A stretch of DNA of 29,419 nucleotides from Ephemerocybe angulata (GCA_013368325.1 JAACJK010000191.1:1-29419), one strand, 5' to 3'. Numbered from the stretch's first letter, positions 9,578 through 20,449 are shown. Numbers and translations: made by a program. The notes: generated from the letters alone by a model not told the origin.

Positions 9578-11823
9578 CTAAAAACCTCCCGTAAACACAT
9601 CCGATAGACTCACCAAAATTCTAGTAATACACTGATACAGCCAAAACTCGGTCTCAACCCAGGGCTCGCCGTTACCGAAGGGGTTCTGAATCAGAACCAG
9701 CGTGAAGACAGTATGATCCCCGCACCGGAACTGCATTTCAGCCAGTGCCAGGTTCTCCTTTTCCCCATGTTCAGCGTAGTACTTGACGAGTCGCTGTATT
9801 CTGCGGTCCTGGAGCTGGTCCCAGGTGAGCTCCGACGGATCTCCTTCGACCTGTTCGCTCAACCCGTGGACCTTCAGGTACTCATCTATAGGGATCGAGC
9901 GCCGCTCGTACAGGTCGATTCGCAGTACCGACTTGTGGTTTGTGCCGCTGATGCTGTAGGTGTACGCCGCACTCCTGCAGGCGAATTCGAGATGCCGGCG
10001 GCGCAGCGTTTGGGTATAATGAAGATTTCCAGAGACCTTGCGCTCTGACGACGGACGGGCGCTTAGCGTTTTAAGAATAGAGGCGATGGACTGGACTTAC
10101 TGTCATAAGCCTCTCTCGCCTGGCGGCATTCTTCGCGATGTTGCGCTTTCCAGTCTGCCTTCTGGCATTCTTCACCGCAGTAGGACATGGTATGACAGCC
10201 GGCGCACACCTTGCCAATCGGCGTAGGGGGCGACACATGTCGCGTTGGGCACTGTGATAGCAGAGGTTAGCTTCATTTCAGCAAGTTAAAAAGCGAAAAG
10301 ACATTACCCCGAGATTATCACAGGCCGTCGTGTCCCAGATTCCATCCTCCACTCCGCATCCCGTTTCAACAGAACGACAGAGGAAAATCCAAGAAGCCTC
10401 CCAACCTGTGCCCGAGAGGAAATGGTGGTCCCTGTACCTAGCCCCACGATGGCGCTTCAGGACGTTATCCACTTCAGGTGCCACCTTTGGGTAACCTTCA
10501 ACCAGCCGCTTCGTCCGGTCCATCATCTGGGAGAGCGCAAGGGTGGTCTCTTTGTCCTCCCGCCTGATGGTTTGCATCCCTTCGATCATAACTGGAATGA
10601 GTCCAGATGACAGCATCTTGCGGTGGACAGCGATGCTCAGCCTGCGGTCGATCGCACCATATTCTTCGACCATGTCTTGGGCTCTGGACGCAGTCCTGAA
10701 AGCCAGAAAACGCGCCTGTCGATCCGCAGGACCTCGTTTACTTTTCGAAAGCACCCAGGTCTCCAGCGCCTCGGTGAAGATTTGGAAAAAGTCCGACTTC
10801 ATGATGAGTCTCGAGAGGTTCTCGTCCATGAAGAAACTTGCAGCGATTGATAGAACAGTTTCGAGGAAAGCCGAGGCTATGCCGGGATCCACAAACTTGG
10901 GTGGCTGCATGCCGCTGTGTAGCGCCGGTCGTTCGTTGTACATCTGCTCCACCTCGCCCCCTCGTAGCTCCATCCGCCTCGCCTCGTCGGCTCGCTTAAC
11001 CAGATTTTCGATTGCCAATGATCGTAGGGCCTTGCCGTCCGGTTCCTTCGTGCGGCACAGGAGGACGTCGTACACTCTGAAGCGGCCTTCGCCCGCCATG
11101 ATGAAACTGAACAGTGTAGAGACAGGACACCTGGCGTTGGGACCAGTCAGGAGAACGTATGGAACTCCCTTGTTCTGTAAAGTCCAGGCTCGCAGCGTGA
11201 AGTCGACGATCTTGGGTGTGCTGAACATCTGCTTTCGGATTTCGAGAGACGCGTTACACGCCATATGGACGATAGAGAAGCAAGGCTTGATGGGGTCGTT
11301 GAACTGGAATCCGCCCAGCTTGCTCGTGTCGACGGGGTTGGGGTAGTACGTGAGGTAGAGTAGCCAGTCCATGATCATGTCGAGCTTGGGCAGGATCTTC
11401 GCAATCATCCCCTCGAAATGGTGTGAGGGGCACCTGTAGGTCAGCGTGTATAGCGCCACTCGAGTACACCACGCCGAGATTTGATGCGTCCCGGTCAAGA
11501 GAGGGTAGTCCTCGCCTTTCTTGGGCCGCTTGAAGGGTATCGGGTGGACGTGCAGCAGAACGGCGTCCACGACGTCCAGGACGAAGTTTTCTGGGGTAAG
11601 TTCGCCCGTGAGGGTGATCAAGGCCGGCAGATTGTTCGGTTTGCGGGCACGTCGAATCGACTGGGTGCGAAATGCAGTTAGATTTGACTTGGACGCTTAA
11701 CTAGAACTGGAGAACACATACCTCCTCGTTGACCCCGCATCCCCGTCGCATGTCCAGTGGGAATTGGTTGTTGGGTGGGAGCTTGAACTTGAAGCCAGGA
11801 GGCATCTTGATTCCTGGCGGCAT
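9578..11823 (-). CDS. MYND zinc-finger family copy 4 (intact, C-type)
   Basis: Exon 1 (11823-11722, 34 codons) starts MPPGIKMPPGFKFKLPP; exon 2 (11660-10308, 451 codons) is an uninterrupted, mostly helical region ending CDNLG; exon 3 (10251-10101) and exon 4 (from 10044) finish the gene. Zinc ligands: C481, C486, C501, C504, C510, C514, H523, C527, with the usual Q..DW between them. C486 is the first codon of exon 3. The tail lacks the W-x-SH motif of copies 1-3, 6 and 7 and instead resembles copy 5 (TQTLRRRHLEF against QYRQALRLSQ). The end is uncertain: reading through gives a stop at 9578 and 690 residues, while copy 5 splices at the matching site (after ...TRIL, 9614), so a small last exon may lie further left. 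The predicted role is protein-protein interaction; it has no SET domain. Confidence 0.85.
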
Positions 11824-12569
11824 GGTGGTAAGAAGTTAAGATGTGTTGCTTGAGTGGCGGGTGAGAGCAACTTTTAAAGGAGTCAATGGAACCATTTGAT
11901 AGTAGTCAACAAACGAGAGGCGATACCCTTTTGCCACTTTACTGGGAACCCTAACCTTAGTGCCCAGATGACGTCTACCTGCATCAATCGCCCATTGTTC
12001 AGCTTTCTCACCTTTTCACACTCAGACCGAGTCATTTCTTGGTCATTTCAGCCTCCAGTGGCTCGAGCAGCTCGAGAAGAATATAGTAAAGCGCCATGCT
12101 AGAGGCCGCATCGACGTTGCGTAGCAAAACCATAGGATCATTGACAGATACTTTAGCGCGGACTTGGCGCGGACAGTCTGCCGTCTATGAAATTTGGTTG
12201 GGCGCCCTGCTTCTCATTCAAAGTTTTGTAGGATTTATCCTTTCAAGAGAGTGTCGTCAAGACTCCCTCACCCTCTCTCAGCATTTTGCCTCCGCATGCC
12301 AGCTTTGAGCCAGCCAGATCCGGCCACTCCAGGCGGGTTGGTGATCAGGGCGCTCCTACCTGCAAAGCAACCCACAAGCAGGCCTCGGAATTCGATTCAG
12401 CCTTGCCAGGACTCTTGTTCGATCTCTCAAAGACGAACGTGCCCATAGGGCGCCTATCTTATCTGCCGATTCGGCGCATCGAAGGCCATCATATATTTTA
12501 ACTCCGCTTTACCCCCAGAAGCCGGCCTTGCATGCGCAATTGCCTATCAACTCATAGTCTCATACCAAC
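11824..12569. other. Divergent promoter region
   Basis: This separates the start of MYND copy 4 (minus) from the start of the FMP52-like gene (plus), so both promoters must lie here. A/T-rich TATATTTTA occurs near 12491, about 75 nt before the plus-strand ATG. No protein-coding signal or RNA gene was recognised; the short open frames overlap one another. Confidence 0.5.
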
Positions 12570-13692
12570 ATGTCCGGTGAGACCGCACAATATCTGAGAG
12601 GATATGCCCCTAATAACTAGCATGCAGCAACAGCACTTATTCTCGGGGCCACAGGCCAAACTGGACAACAGCTGCTCCAATCGCTGCTGTCGTCATCGTT
12701 CTACTCGCGTGTCGGCGAGTATGGAAGGCGAACCACCGCGCTGGAGAAGATACCTGCGGACCTTCAAGACAAGCTCGAACAGCACACAATCGACTTTGAA
12801 AAGCTCGACACCAGTGGACTGAACGCGAAGCCTTGGGACGTGGTCTTCATTACGTGCGTTCGACGCGTTCAAAAGGATGAACCACAGCGCTTATTCGTCA
12901 GATAGTCTTGGAACGACTCGCAAGAATGCTGGGAGTGCAGAGAAGTTTGTGAAGATTGACAGAGAGTACGTCGGAGGTCCCATCATAGGCCGTCAAGTTC
13001 CCAGTCGCCTGTGGAACTTGTAATCTCTCAGCTGAACGTTGTTTTACTTTGCAGGTATGTTATCAATGCTGCCAAAGAGGCCAAGGTGTCGGACAACCAA
13101 CGCCTCGTATACCTCTCTGTACGAAACTCTGATATTCAGGCGTCCTCGTGAACCTGACAATCCCTTCAGTCTGCTGGTGCCAACTCGAGCGCCCCTTTCT
13201 TGTATCCCCAGTCAGTAAATCTTGCTGGACCAGAGCACCCCGACTGACTCCTTGCAGGAGCAAGGGCCTTACGGAGGAAGGTCTCGCCAGGCTTGGCTAC
13301 AAAGACACCATCGTCTTCCGTCCCGGCTTCCTGGCCGGCACCGACCGCGGCGAGACGCGCGTCGCCGAGTCTATCTTCGGGTGCGCAGTCCTTTGTAACC
13401 CACTTATCAACCCGTGCTCACTCGGCCGTCTCAGAACCATCACAGGCTTCCTTTCTCACTTCAGCAACTCGCTGGAAATCAACGTAAGTGCACGGTCCAT
13501 GCCATTCTCCGCCAGCTCATCTCGCGTGGTTAGATCGGCACGTTGGGCAAGGCCCTCGCGGTGGCGGGCAAGCTGGGGAGCGACAACCTCCCCCCTGCCG
13601 CTGGTGCTACCAAGGTAACCCTTAAAGATGGAACGTCGTACACGGTCATTGGCAATGCAGGAGCGATCGAGCTCGCCAAACTTGACTTGTAA
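12570..13692 (+). CDS. FMP52: FMP52/HTATIP2-like NAD(P)-binding protein
   Basis: Eight exons (12570-12576, 12628-12853, 12906-12965, 13055-13118, 13170-13210, 13258-13380, 13435-13483, 13534-13692) join in frame to 242 residues, a normal length for the family. The first exon is only 7 nt (ATG TCC G). The Rossmann motif is G9-A-T-G12-Q-T-G15 after TALIL. Family-typical stretches follow: WDVVFITLGTTR, GSAEKF, DREYVINAAK, LVYLSSAGANS, Y131-P-Q-S-K135-GLTEEGL, and FRPGFLAGT. These are atypical extended SDRs; yeast Fmp52 is a mitochondrial outer-membrane protein and human HTATIP2 (TIP30) is an oxidoreductase. The yeast-style name marks family membership and orthology was not tested. All introns are 47-89 nt with GT-AG ends. 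The gene converges on the membrane-protein gene with a 75-nt gap. Confidence 0.92.
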
Positions 13693-13767
13693 ATACGATG
13701 GTTGAATGAAGATAGCATGCAGTATGAAAACAATATGGGAAGGTATGAATGACAAGGGTATATGCTC

Positions 13768-15477
13768 CTACTGATAGCCTGGATCCTGGTGATGTCTGCC
13801 TCTACTTTTCCGCTGCGACCTCCGCGCCTCCTCCGCCTTCGTCGCCGCGACGAGCTGCTCATAAGGCGAGATGCCAGGCGACGCCCTCGCAAACGGATAC
13901 CCAGAGCTATACGGGTCCATCTCCGCGCCATTCAGCGCATCCGTGCTGCGACTCGTCGCCCCAAGCCTCTCCACCTCCCCATACACCTCAAGCCCCGTCG
14001 ACCGCCCGGGCACCGGCGACATGTCCGCCTGCGAGAGCATCGACCCGCGCGCGTGCTCCGTGTTCGCGTTCGTCGTCGCCGCGTGCTGCAGCGGCGGCGG
14101 CGGCTCGAGGTCGAAGTCCATGCTCGTGATCGTCGAGCGCACCTCCGGGTTGAAGTGGCGGCTGCGCCGCCGGACGTGCACGGGCGTGAGGGTCCCGTAC
14201 GTCTGCATGCGCTCCTCGAGCTCGACGCTGTAGCGGTTCGGCGTCGTGTCGAGGTCGAGCGGGGCGCGCGGCTCGCTGGGGGGCACGAAGCCCGGGAGCG
14301 GCTGGATGATGGGGCGGCTGCGTTTGCGGTACCACCGGCGTCCGAAGATGAAGCCGACGATGAGGAGGGCGAGCAGGAGGAGCGCGCCTATGACGGCGCC
14401 TGCTATCGAGCCTGAGCTTAAGGGCGCACTTTGCGAGTTCGCTCCGGAGGGCGCTGCGGTGCTGCTGGTGTTCAAGGGTATGTCGGCTGTTTGGACGCTG
14501 ACTGTGTTGGCGGTGTGGTCGAGGACGACGAGGCGGTCGAGCGTGAGGGGTGTTTGTTCGTCGTTCCCGTTGTGCACGACTGTGAGGGTATGGTTTCCGT
14601 AGGGGAGTAGGGGGGTTTGGAAGAATTCTTGGTTGTAGAGAGTGGGGCTTTCCGGGTCGCTGGCGAGTATACCGTGTAGAACAAAGGGTATTGGAGCTTC
14701 GTCGTCGATTGAATATGTGGCGAGGGAGGAGGGATGGGACATTTCTTCTGGGATGAACCCGTACCATGACACGCCGGTACCTGGCGCTGGATTGGCAAGA
14801 GCAAGGAACTATGTTATGTTTGAACTTACCTGTGAAATTTGTGGTCATTCTCCCTCCCGGCCTCGATGTATACATTGAAAAGTCCCCTATCCGGCTCCAA
14901 CTGTCGTCATAGAATATCGAGTTATCTTGGTCGTCGATTTGATTAAAGGCAGGTTTTGTCGGTATTGTGGGGTTGGGGGATGGTACATAGTCGATATAGT
15001 CCAGCCAGAAGTGTTTTTGTTCGCTTACTATCCTGACCGTTATGTTGTGGACACCAGCTCCAATGGAGGTAAAGTCGCACAGCGGCCAGTTGTTGAGGGG
15101 GTATGGAGTAATAGGCGAAATAGGGACGATCCTGTCGTCGATGCTGCAAGTCCAGCGGGGGTCGATAGTCCCTGATTGGTTCACCGCCTGCAGTGTCCCA
15201 AAGACTTTCGAGTCGGTTCCTGCGTTGGGGAGATTAGGCGGCCTACTCCTGCACCTCGCTGAGTGGCGGACGCACCTTCGTACAGGAATGAAAACGTCGC
15301 TGACGTGTGGACCACTCCGTGCAGTGTACCCAGGAACGTAGGCCCAAAGTTCCCCACCCTGTCCTGACTCCCCCGGCTATCGACCTGCCAGGGGCCGACA
15401 TACTGAATCTGGGCATCTGTGTCGTCGACTATGACCCGCCGGGTGGGTATAGAGGTGCCGTTTGTCGGGATTGACAT
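13768..15477 (-). CDS. Single-pass membrane protein with lectin-like ectodomain
   Basis: Three exons (15477-15276, 15219-14830, 14780-13768) give 534 residues. The start MSIPTNGTSIPTRRV leads straight into VIVDDTDAQIQYVGPW, then FLGTLHG and SATFSF. This is the first of two beta-rich modules that resemble the galactose-binding-like ectodomains common in mushroom membrane proteins. A second module ends around LDRLVVLDHT. A Ser/Thr-rich stalk (about residues 300-322) precedes a clear transmembrane helix (about 323-344, GALLLLALLIVGFIFG) with a positive stop (RRWYRKR), then a 185-residue, Pro/Ser/Arg-rich cytoplasmic tail. There is no obvious signal peptide; either the helix acts as signal anchor or an upstream exon was missed. 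The 3' third is very GC-rich, giving long false frames on other strands. Function unknown; a surface or cell-wall sensor is a guess from the architecture. Confidence 0.85.
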
Positions 15478-15625
15478 CAAGAATGCAGCGGCATAGAGAT
15501 TGCGCTGTTAGATAGTGGGAGACAACCAGGAAGGAAGTCCTGTGGAGAACTTGGCCTGAAGCTACTTAGCAAGGCCGTAAGGATTGATCAACATCTCGCT
15601 GTTGGGAAAATATAGCAGAGAAGAC

Positions 15626-16121
15626 TTATGTACGCACCTGCAAACGGCAGGGAGGATTCGGAGGAAGGCAGTGTGATGATGTGCGAATGTAGTGGGCGTT
15701 CTTGGGCGTCCTACACCCCTGGTGGTTGAGATCGGATGCGAACTCGGAGGCACATAAGTATTGGATTGAAGAGGTTGCCCTGGTTCTGCTGATCATGCGG
15801 CTGGGCATTTCGCGACGCCTCCCAAACAAATCCGAGTCGCAGATAGCGTCATCATCATGTTTGAGGGCCTTGCCGGACCCTGTCCAGATGTTCCTTTCAT
15901 CAAAACAAACCTTGCGTCTCAGCTGAGCAAGTACATACGCGTGCTCTCGAGCTGTGTGCATCCTGTGCGAATTCTCTCGCCGGGAGCTCGGAATTACCTG
16001 AGTATCGTCCTCGAGGAGATGCATAAGTCGCAAGTTCTCTCAGGGAAAGGAAGGCCTGGCTTACTGGTGCAATTTGGCTGGGCTTGGACTGAAAAGATGT
16101 CTTCTTGATGAGCGTCGCCAT
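15626..16121 (-). CDS. Possible small hypothetical gene
   Basis: An ATG at 16121 opens MATLIKKTSFQSKPSQIAP, followed by a good donor (GTAAGC, 16064) and acceptor (CTCAG, 15998). The next exon stays open from 15997 to a stop at 15626, for a total of about 142 residues. The second exon could itself be spliced after LAQLRRK. No domain, signal peptide or homology is recognisable. The same strand carries the membrane-protein gene 149 nt further on, so this could also be a 5' exon of that gene. Support is limited to splice signals and C-rich third positions. Confidence 0.25.
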
Positions 16122-17145
16122 GAGAGCAGGGCGCCAACTGCCATTGGCGCCAATCGGGCCTCGGCGGCGTCGCCACAATCAGAGAGAGACCACGCCCTAC
16201 CACGCCACGCGCGTCGGGTAGGCCGGTCGATACGGCGTCAAGCGCGACCGCTGGCGTCTATTTAGATGAGCCTCTCAGGGGGGTCAGGGAGGAGAAACAC
16301 ATAAAGAGTATCATGCGCAGCGCCATCGGTCCGAAAGGTGAGCCATATAGCTCTAAAGCAGGCCCCAGCGGCATGTGCTAATACCATCTTTTGCACTCGC
16401 TCATACCGGGTTGCAAGGCGATAAAGGTCTCAATATAGACGACTTCCGCCATGCCGAATCGCTGCGAGTTGTATCATGACACAGGCTTGTATCTTTGGAT
16501 TCAGTCCGCTGCCGTCCTCCATTTCCGGTGAGCATCGCATGGTAGCCAAAGCCGCCTTGAATCCTTATAATTTCGCTCACTAGCTGCAGGCGCCGATCTT
16601 ACCCATACTTACCCCTCTTATTAGGACGGATGTGCTGAACAACCTTCCCAGAACCAGGGGTTATGGAGTACCCGGCCAACCGTCTGCTTGTTTGCAGTGC
16701 TAGACTCGAAACCAGCTCCGTAGGGGTGATTTTTGGGGGATTCCCTTTAACACCCATCCAACACCCATCTTACTGAAATCTCCAGGAACGGCTGGTCTCG
16801 AGCCTAGTGCAGTGCTGCTTGTGGGTGATTTTTGAGATATTGACTCGAGAGCTTGTCGGGAGCTCAGGAGCGCTATGTATACCTTGTTTCGTGGCCTCAG
16901 CATGTCCTGCCTTTACCCGGGGTGAACAGGGAATGAGGAGAAGAGGACCAGTGATATGGCCGGATCACGCAACGATGACGGATCAAACCACGCGGATTCG
17001 GAGATTCCTATTTGGGCTTGTTTGCTCCTCTGCCTGGCAGTGGAAGAGCTGAGCTCGTCGTCGTCGCTCACGACGAGCTCCTCATCGTCGACGTTGTTCC
17101 AAACCCACAAACCCCCTTCCTCCCCTCCCACTTCATTCTTTCATC
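16122..17145. other. Intergenic region with an imperfect inverted repeat
   Basis: I see no convincing gene. The region contains the hairpin at 16694-16815 and two copies each of ACACCCATC (16750, 16761) and GGGTGATTTTTG (about 16724, 16823). The last 150 nt before the next ATG are C/T-rich (CCCCTTCCTCCCCTCCC), as often seen upstream of highly expressed fungal genes, so the promoter of the first DUF7137-like gene is presumably here. Confidence 0.45.
16694..16815. repeat. Imperfect inverted repeat (possible MITE or SINE remnant)
   Basis: The left arm at 16694-16716 (GCAGTG, CTAGACTCGAA, ACCAGC) matches the reverse complement of 16791-16815 at about 20 of 23 positions with a 2-nt gap. The arms enclose about 74 nt. 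The enclosed DNA has a 9-nt direct repeat, and the 12-nt string GGGTGATTTTTG occurs inside the hairpin and again just outside. The arm contains a GGTTTCGAGTC-like string resembling a polymerase III B box, but no A box was identified. Confidence 0.5.
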
Positions 17146-17846
17146 ATGGCCGACAACGGGAATGGCAACAACAACGGCGGCAATAACAACAACAATGGTA
17201 ACGGCAATGCCAACACCAATACTGCATCGAGCACGACGACCCGCCTTATCATCCCAGCAAGCGCCCCGGCTGGCGAGATCGTCTTCACCCAACCTCTACC
17301 GACGGTGACATCCTACTACAAAGTCGCCCAGGGCAATCTTATCACCTTCGGATGGAATATGTCGTACATCTTGGCAACCCCGACGCATCTGACAGTTTCT
17401 GCAGCATGTTCAGGAGGAAATACGTATCCGGTGGGGCCGACGGACGGTATCATCGCTGGAACTGCAACACAGGTCGTGTGGGATCCTTATTCGTACCAAA
17501 TGAGCAACCCGAACACGCCCCTGCCTCAAGCGGTCTGCACCTTGATGATTTGCGATGAGCGAGGGTTTGGGGCGATGAGGAGAGCTGGGTACTTGGCGCC
17601 GAATAACGCTCTGCAGTTCGCGCTGTACACACCTCAGGCGTACACCCCTCTGGCTAGTGGTGAGCAGATTCCTTTAGCTTTTAGGCCGAGAAAATGGGCT
17701 CATATTGGTCTTTAGGTTGGAAATGCACGATATGTAATGGCGCCATGTCGACGGCGACGCACCCTGCTGCAATCAGCTTGCTGGTGACGATCCTCATCTG
17801 CCTCCTATCCGGATTCCACCTCCTCCGCACTACGAACAACCGCTAG
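17146..17846 (+). CDS. DUF7137-like Asn/Gly-rich membrane protein, copy A
   Basis: Two exons (17146-17659 and 17716-17846) give 214 residues. Residues 4-26 are almost pure Asn/Gly. Then comes a conserved module: FTQPLPTVTSYYKVAQG, NLITFGWN, PTHLTVSAACSGGNTYPVG, VVWDPYSYQ, AGYLAPN, LQFALYTPQAYTPLASG. The intron sits in the Gly codon before GWKCTICN, and a C-terminal hydrophobic helix (about residues 189-207) ends in LRTTNNR. The order of motifs is what I know of the fungal DUF7137 family, often cell-surface proteins of unknown function. The protein has no N-terminal signal peptide, so the helix at the end would make it tail-anchored, or membrane attachment may differ. It is a tandem paralog of the gene at 18800. 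Confidence 0.85.
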
Positions 17847-18799
17847 AAAAATGTTGATTCGTTCCTTTGGACATCATCGGACTCTCCTTACCATTTTTAC
17901 CACCATCTTACTCATATCAGCATACCACGCACGCCCGAACACTCATTCTTTTCGCTAATGTCTAATCATCCTTCACCTCTTTCTTAGCGGACAGTTATTT
18001 TCTTGACATGGACTTTGGACACCTGTTTCTTCACCCACGACCCCTGTTACTCCTTGCTGCTTATGTTTCTTTGGGTTTCTTTGTTACAGATCGGACTAAT
18101 AAGATTAGATGCTCATTTCGGACCGTTCAGCTCGTTAACTTCTTGACTTCTTGACCATTGCTCCAGCCTAACTTCAACCCGCCCTGCCCCCAATTTCCGA
18201 GGAACCGAGCGTCAATCAAGTAATCGAAAAAGTTTGTCAGCATTTGGACTGGAAGGGTCTGCGACGGGGCGGCGCTTAACTCTTTTCTCTCCTTCTCCCT
18301 TCCACCATACCGCTTACTGAAACTTTTCGTGACAGGAACCACCTACTCGACCCTGCGTAACAATGCCTTCTTGAGGCTGAAAATTACCTGGCATCGCCTC
18401 AAAGGGCGGTCCACCTGTGCTTCAACCTGCACATCATGTTCCCTGGATCCAACGCCTAACCATCTCTCTTCTCTCGGGACATCTGCTCTCTGCACTAAGT
18501 TAAACGCCCCTATCCAGGCGAATGATCTTTTTCAATGACCTGATGCCCAGAACTTGACTTACAAGCCCCGATTAGACCCCGATGTCGCTCTGTCATGATC
18601 AAATTGCCTCTGGGAACATTCGAGGGTTCTCGGCACCACAGCCTGCCTGACCACGGCGACGACAACAAGCCACGCTGCTTCGGACCTTCTTCTTTTTCCT
18701 ACTTCGTCTTCATCTGAGCTTTCTCCTTCGTTCTTTACGCTGCTGCGAGCAGACTCTTTCGACACTCTTTCGATTCTTGGACAGTCACGACAGTGAAGG
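17847..18799. other. Intergenic region upstream of DUF7137-like copy B
   Basis: This holds the 3' end of copy A and the promoter and 5' leader of copy B. The last 130 nt are T/C-rich (CTTCTTCTTTTTCC near 18686). I found no gene, repeat or RNA here; open frames at 18127-18342 (-) and 18329-18538 (+) have no recognisable product. Confidence 0.5.
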
Positions 18800-19655
18800 A
18801 TGGCTGATAATGGAGGAAATACGGGGAATACTGGGAATGGAAATGGGGGGGTAGGGAATGGGGGGAATGCTGGTAACGGAGGAAACGCAGGAAACGGTAA
18901 TGGGGGAAACGCAGGGAATGGGGGCAACACAGGCAACAATGGCAACGGAGGAAACGCTGGCAATGGGGCCAACGGAAGCAGCGGGACGAATGCAGGAACG
19001 ACGACTATCCCCATCATCCCCTCCACAGCGCCAGCAGGCATGCTCATGATAACCCAACCCCCGCAATCCGCCACATCCTACTACAAAATCGCCCCGGGCA
19101 ACCTCATCACCTTCGGGTGGAACGCCTCCTACATCATCGTGCACCCCACCTCGCTCACCGTCAGCGCGTTCTGCAACAACGGGAACCACTACCCGGTCGG
19201 GTCTGACCCGAGCGGACGCATACCCGGGGATGCGACGGAGGTGGTGTGGGACCCCTATGCGTATCAGACGGCGCATCCGCAGCTGCCGCTCCCCCAGGAC
19301 GTGTGCACCTTGGCGATTTGCGATGAGAGGGACTATACGGCGTCGAGGAGGGCGGGGTATTTGAGCCCGAATACGCAGTTGCAGTTTGCGATGTATACGC
19401 CGCAGCCGTACACGCCTCTCGCAAGTGGTGAGTTTTGAAATCTTCTTTGATGGGCTCTGATTTGTGTAGGGATGGATGGATTGCTGAAGATGTGATACCT
19501 CTTTTTTAGGTTGGACGTGTGCAATCTGTAACAGTGGTGTGTCGACGGCTGCACATCCTGTGTTTGTGAGCTTGGTCGTCACCCTGTTCATCTGCTTCTT
19601 CTCTGGCCTCAACCTCATCCGTCGAGGGAATGTGGTGCGGGTTCATCAAGATTAG
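18800..19655 (+). CDS. DUF7137-like Gly/Asn-rich membrane protein, copy B
   Basis: Two exons (18800-19427 and 19510-19655) give 257 residues. The N-terminal low-complexity stretch (about residues 3-55) is built of GNGG/AGNGG/TGNN units and is twice as long as in copy A. The folded part aligns throughout with copy A: ITQPPQSATSYYKIAPG, NLITFGWN, VVWDPYAYQ, DVCTLAICDER, AGYLSPN, YTPLASG. The intron is in the same phase before GWTCAICN, and a C-terminal helix (VSLVVTLFICFFSGLNLI) follows. The paralogs diverge mostly in repeat length, loops and the last ten residues. Tandem same-strand order, a shared intron and matching length point to local duplication. Cellular role unknown. Confidence 0.87.
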
Positions 19656-20449
19656 GGCCTCTCAAGCCGTCTTCCTTGAAAACGAAGCCTAGGCTGGCTA
19701 AGTATGGATCGGTCTCGAACTCTTTCGTTTCGCCTTATAATCTCCGGACATCTATTTCTATGCATGCTTCCCCAAGGAACACTCATCCCCGTCTGCATTG
19801 GCTGTGCTTTCATTGCTATCTATCCCTATCCCTTAACCATCTAATCTTCATAATATGTACCATACCCATACATCACCCGATCCGCTTGTTGTTCGCTGTT
19901 ACGAGGGAGATACTTACGGAGCTTCGAGCCCTCGACGGACCTCTTCTTCTGTGATTGTTATAGACTTCATTACCATCTGTGGCCTCTCTGACACTTTAAC
20001 GAACACATTGCAAGGTTCCAGAACGTCATACTGCGGTACCACCAATGTCGTTTCTTCCACTACAATATTCGGACTCACGGTACTGCCAGCATTATGCTGT
20101 AGTTGAACGACCCCATCGCAATTACGTCGGATCTTCCCAGTAAACACCACCACCTTCGCGTTGCCACCCGTCTCGACGACGAGCTTGGTTTGATCAACCC
20201 CTTGTGTCCGATGTCGCCAAGACGTCGCGTCAATAAAGGTTTGAAGTCGAAAAGTGGTTTGGGAACGTTCGCCCCCAATTCGCCCCTATCATGTCGAGCG
20301 CGAGGCGCCCGTTATGGACAGCAATCACGACAAATTGAGGTCGCGCTCTCTTCATCCAGAACGTCATCCACAGCTTGAAGGCCCAAGCGCTCAACACTCA
20401 GAAACCGATACGCTACTATCCGCGGCTGTACTGATCTCTTGAAAACGCA
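19656..20449. other. Region between DUF7137-like copy B and MYND copy 5
   Basis: This must contain the copy B terminator and the copy 5 promoter. It also contains an unexplained open stretch on the minus strand (19914-20285) that reads as plausible protein. A competing plus-strand frame (20103-20378) is also open. Neither has a recognised domain, and I assign no function. Confidence 0.4.
19914..20285 (-). other. Unassigned open stretch, possible exon of an unknown gene
   Basis: The minus strand is open for 123 codons from an acceptor-like TAG/GGG at 20286 to a TAA at 19914. It contains TKLVVETGGNAKVVVFTGKI, then SPNIVVEETTLVVPQYD and ITITEEEVRRGLEAP. The alternation of hydrophobic and polar residues suggests beta strands. 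There is no early ATG, so it would need an upstream exon that I could not locate. A plus-strand frame over the same DNA is also open, so chance is possible. Confidence 0.25.

Noticed and set aside
10543..11346. 267-codon plus-strand frame
   Set aside because: It is antisense to exon 2 of MYND copy 4, which is open for 451 codons and aligns with copy 5.
13762..15184. Long plus- and minus-frame ORFs of 120-398 codons rich in Arg, His, Pro or Ala
   Set aside because: They are shadow frames of the GC-rich membrane-protein exon; repetitive Arg/Pro/Ala composition is typical of wrong frames.
18559..19618. Minus-strand frames over the second DUF7137-like gene, rich in Pro, Phe and Leu or Ile and Ser
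   Set aside because: They are reverse-strand readings of the GNGG-coding repeat, not genes.
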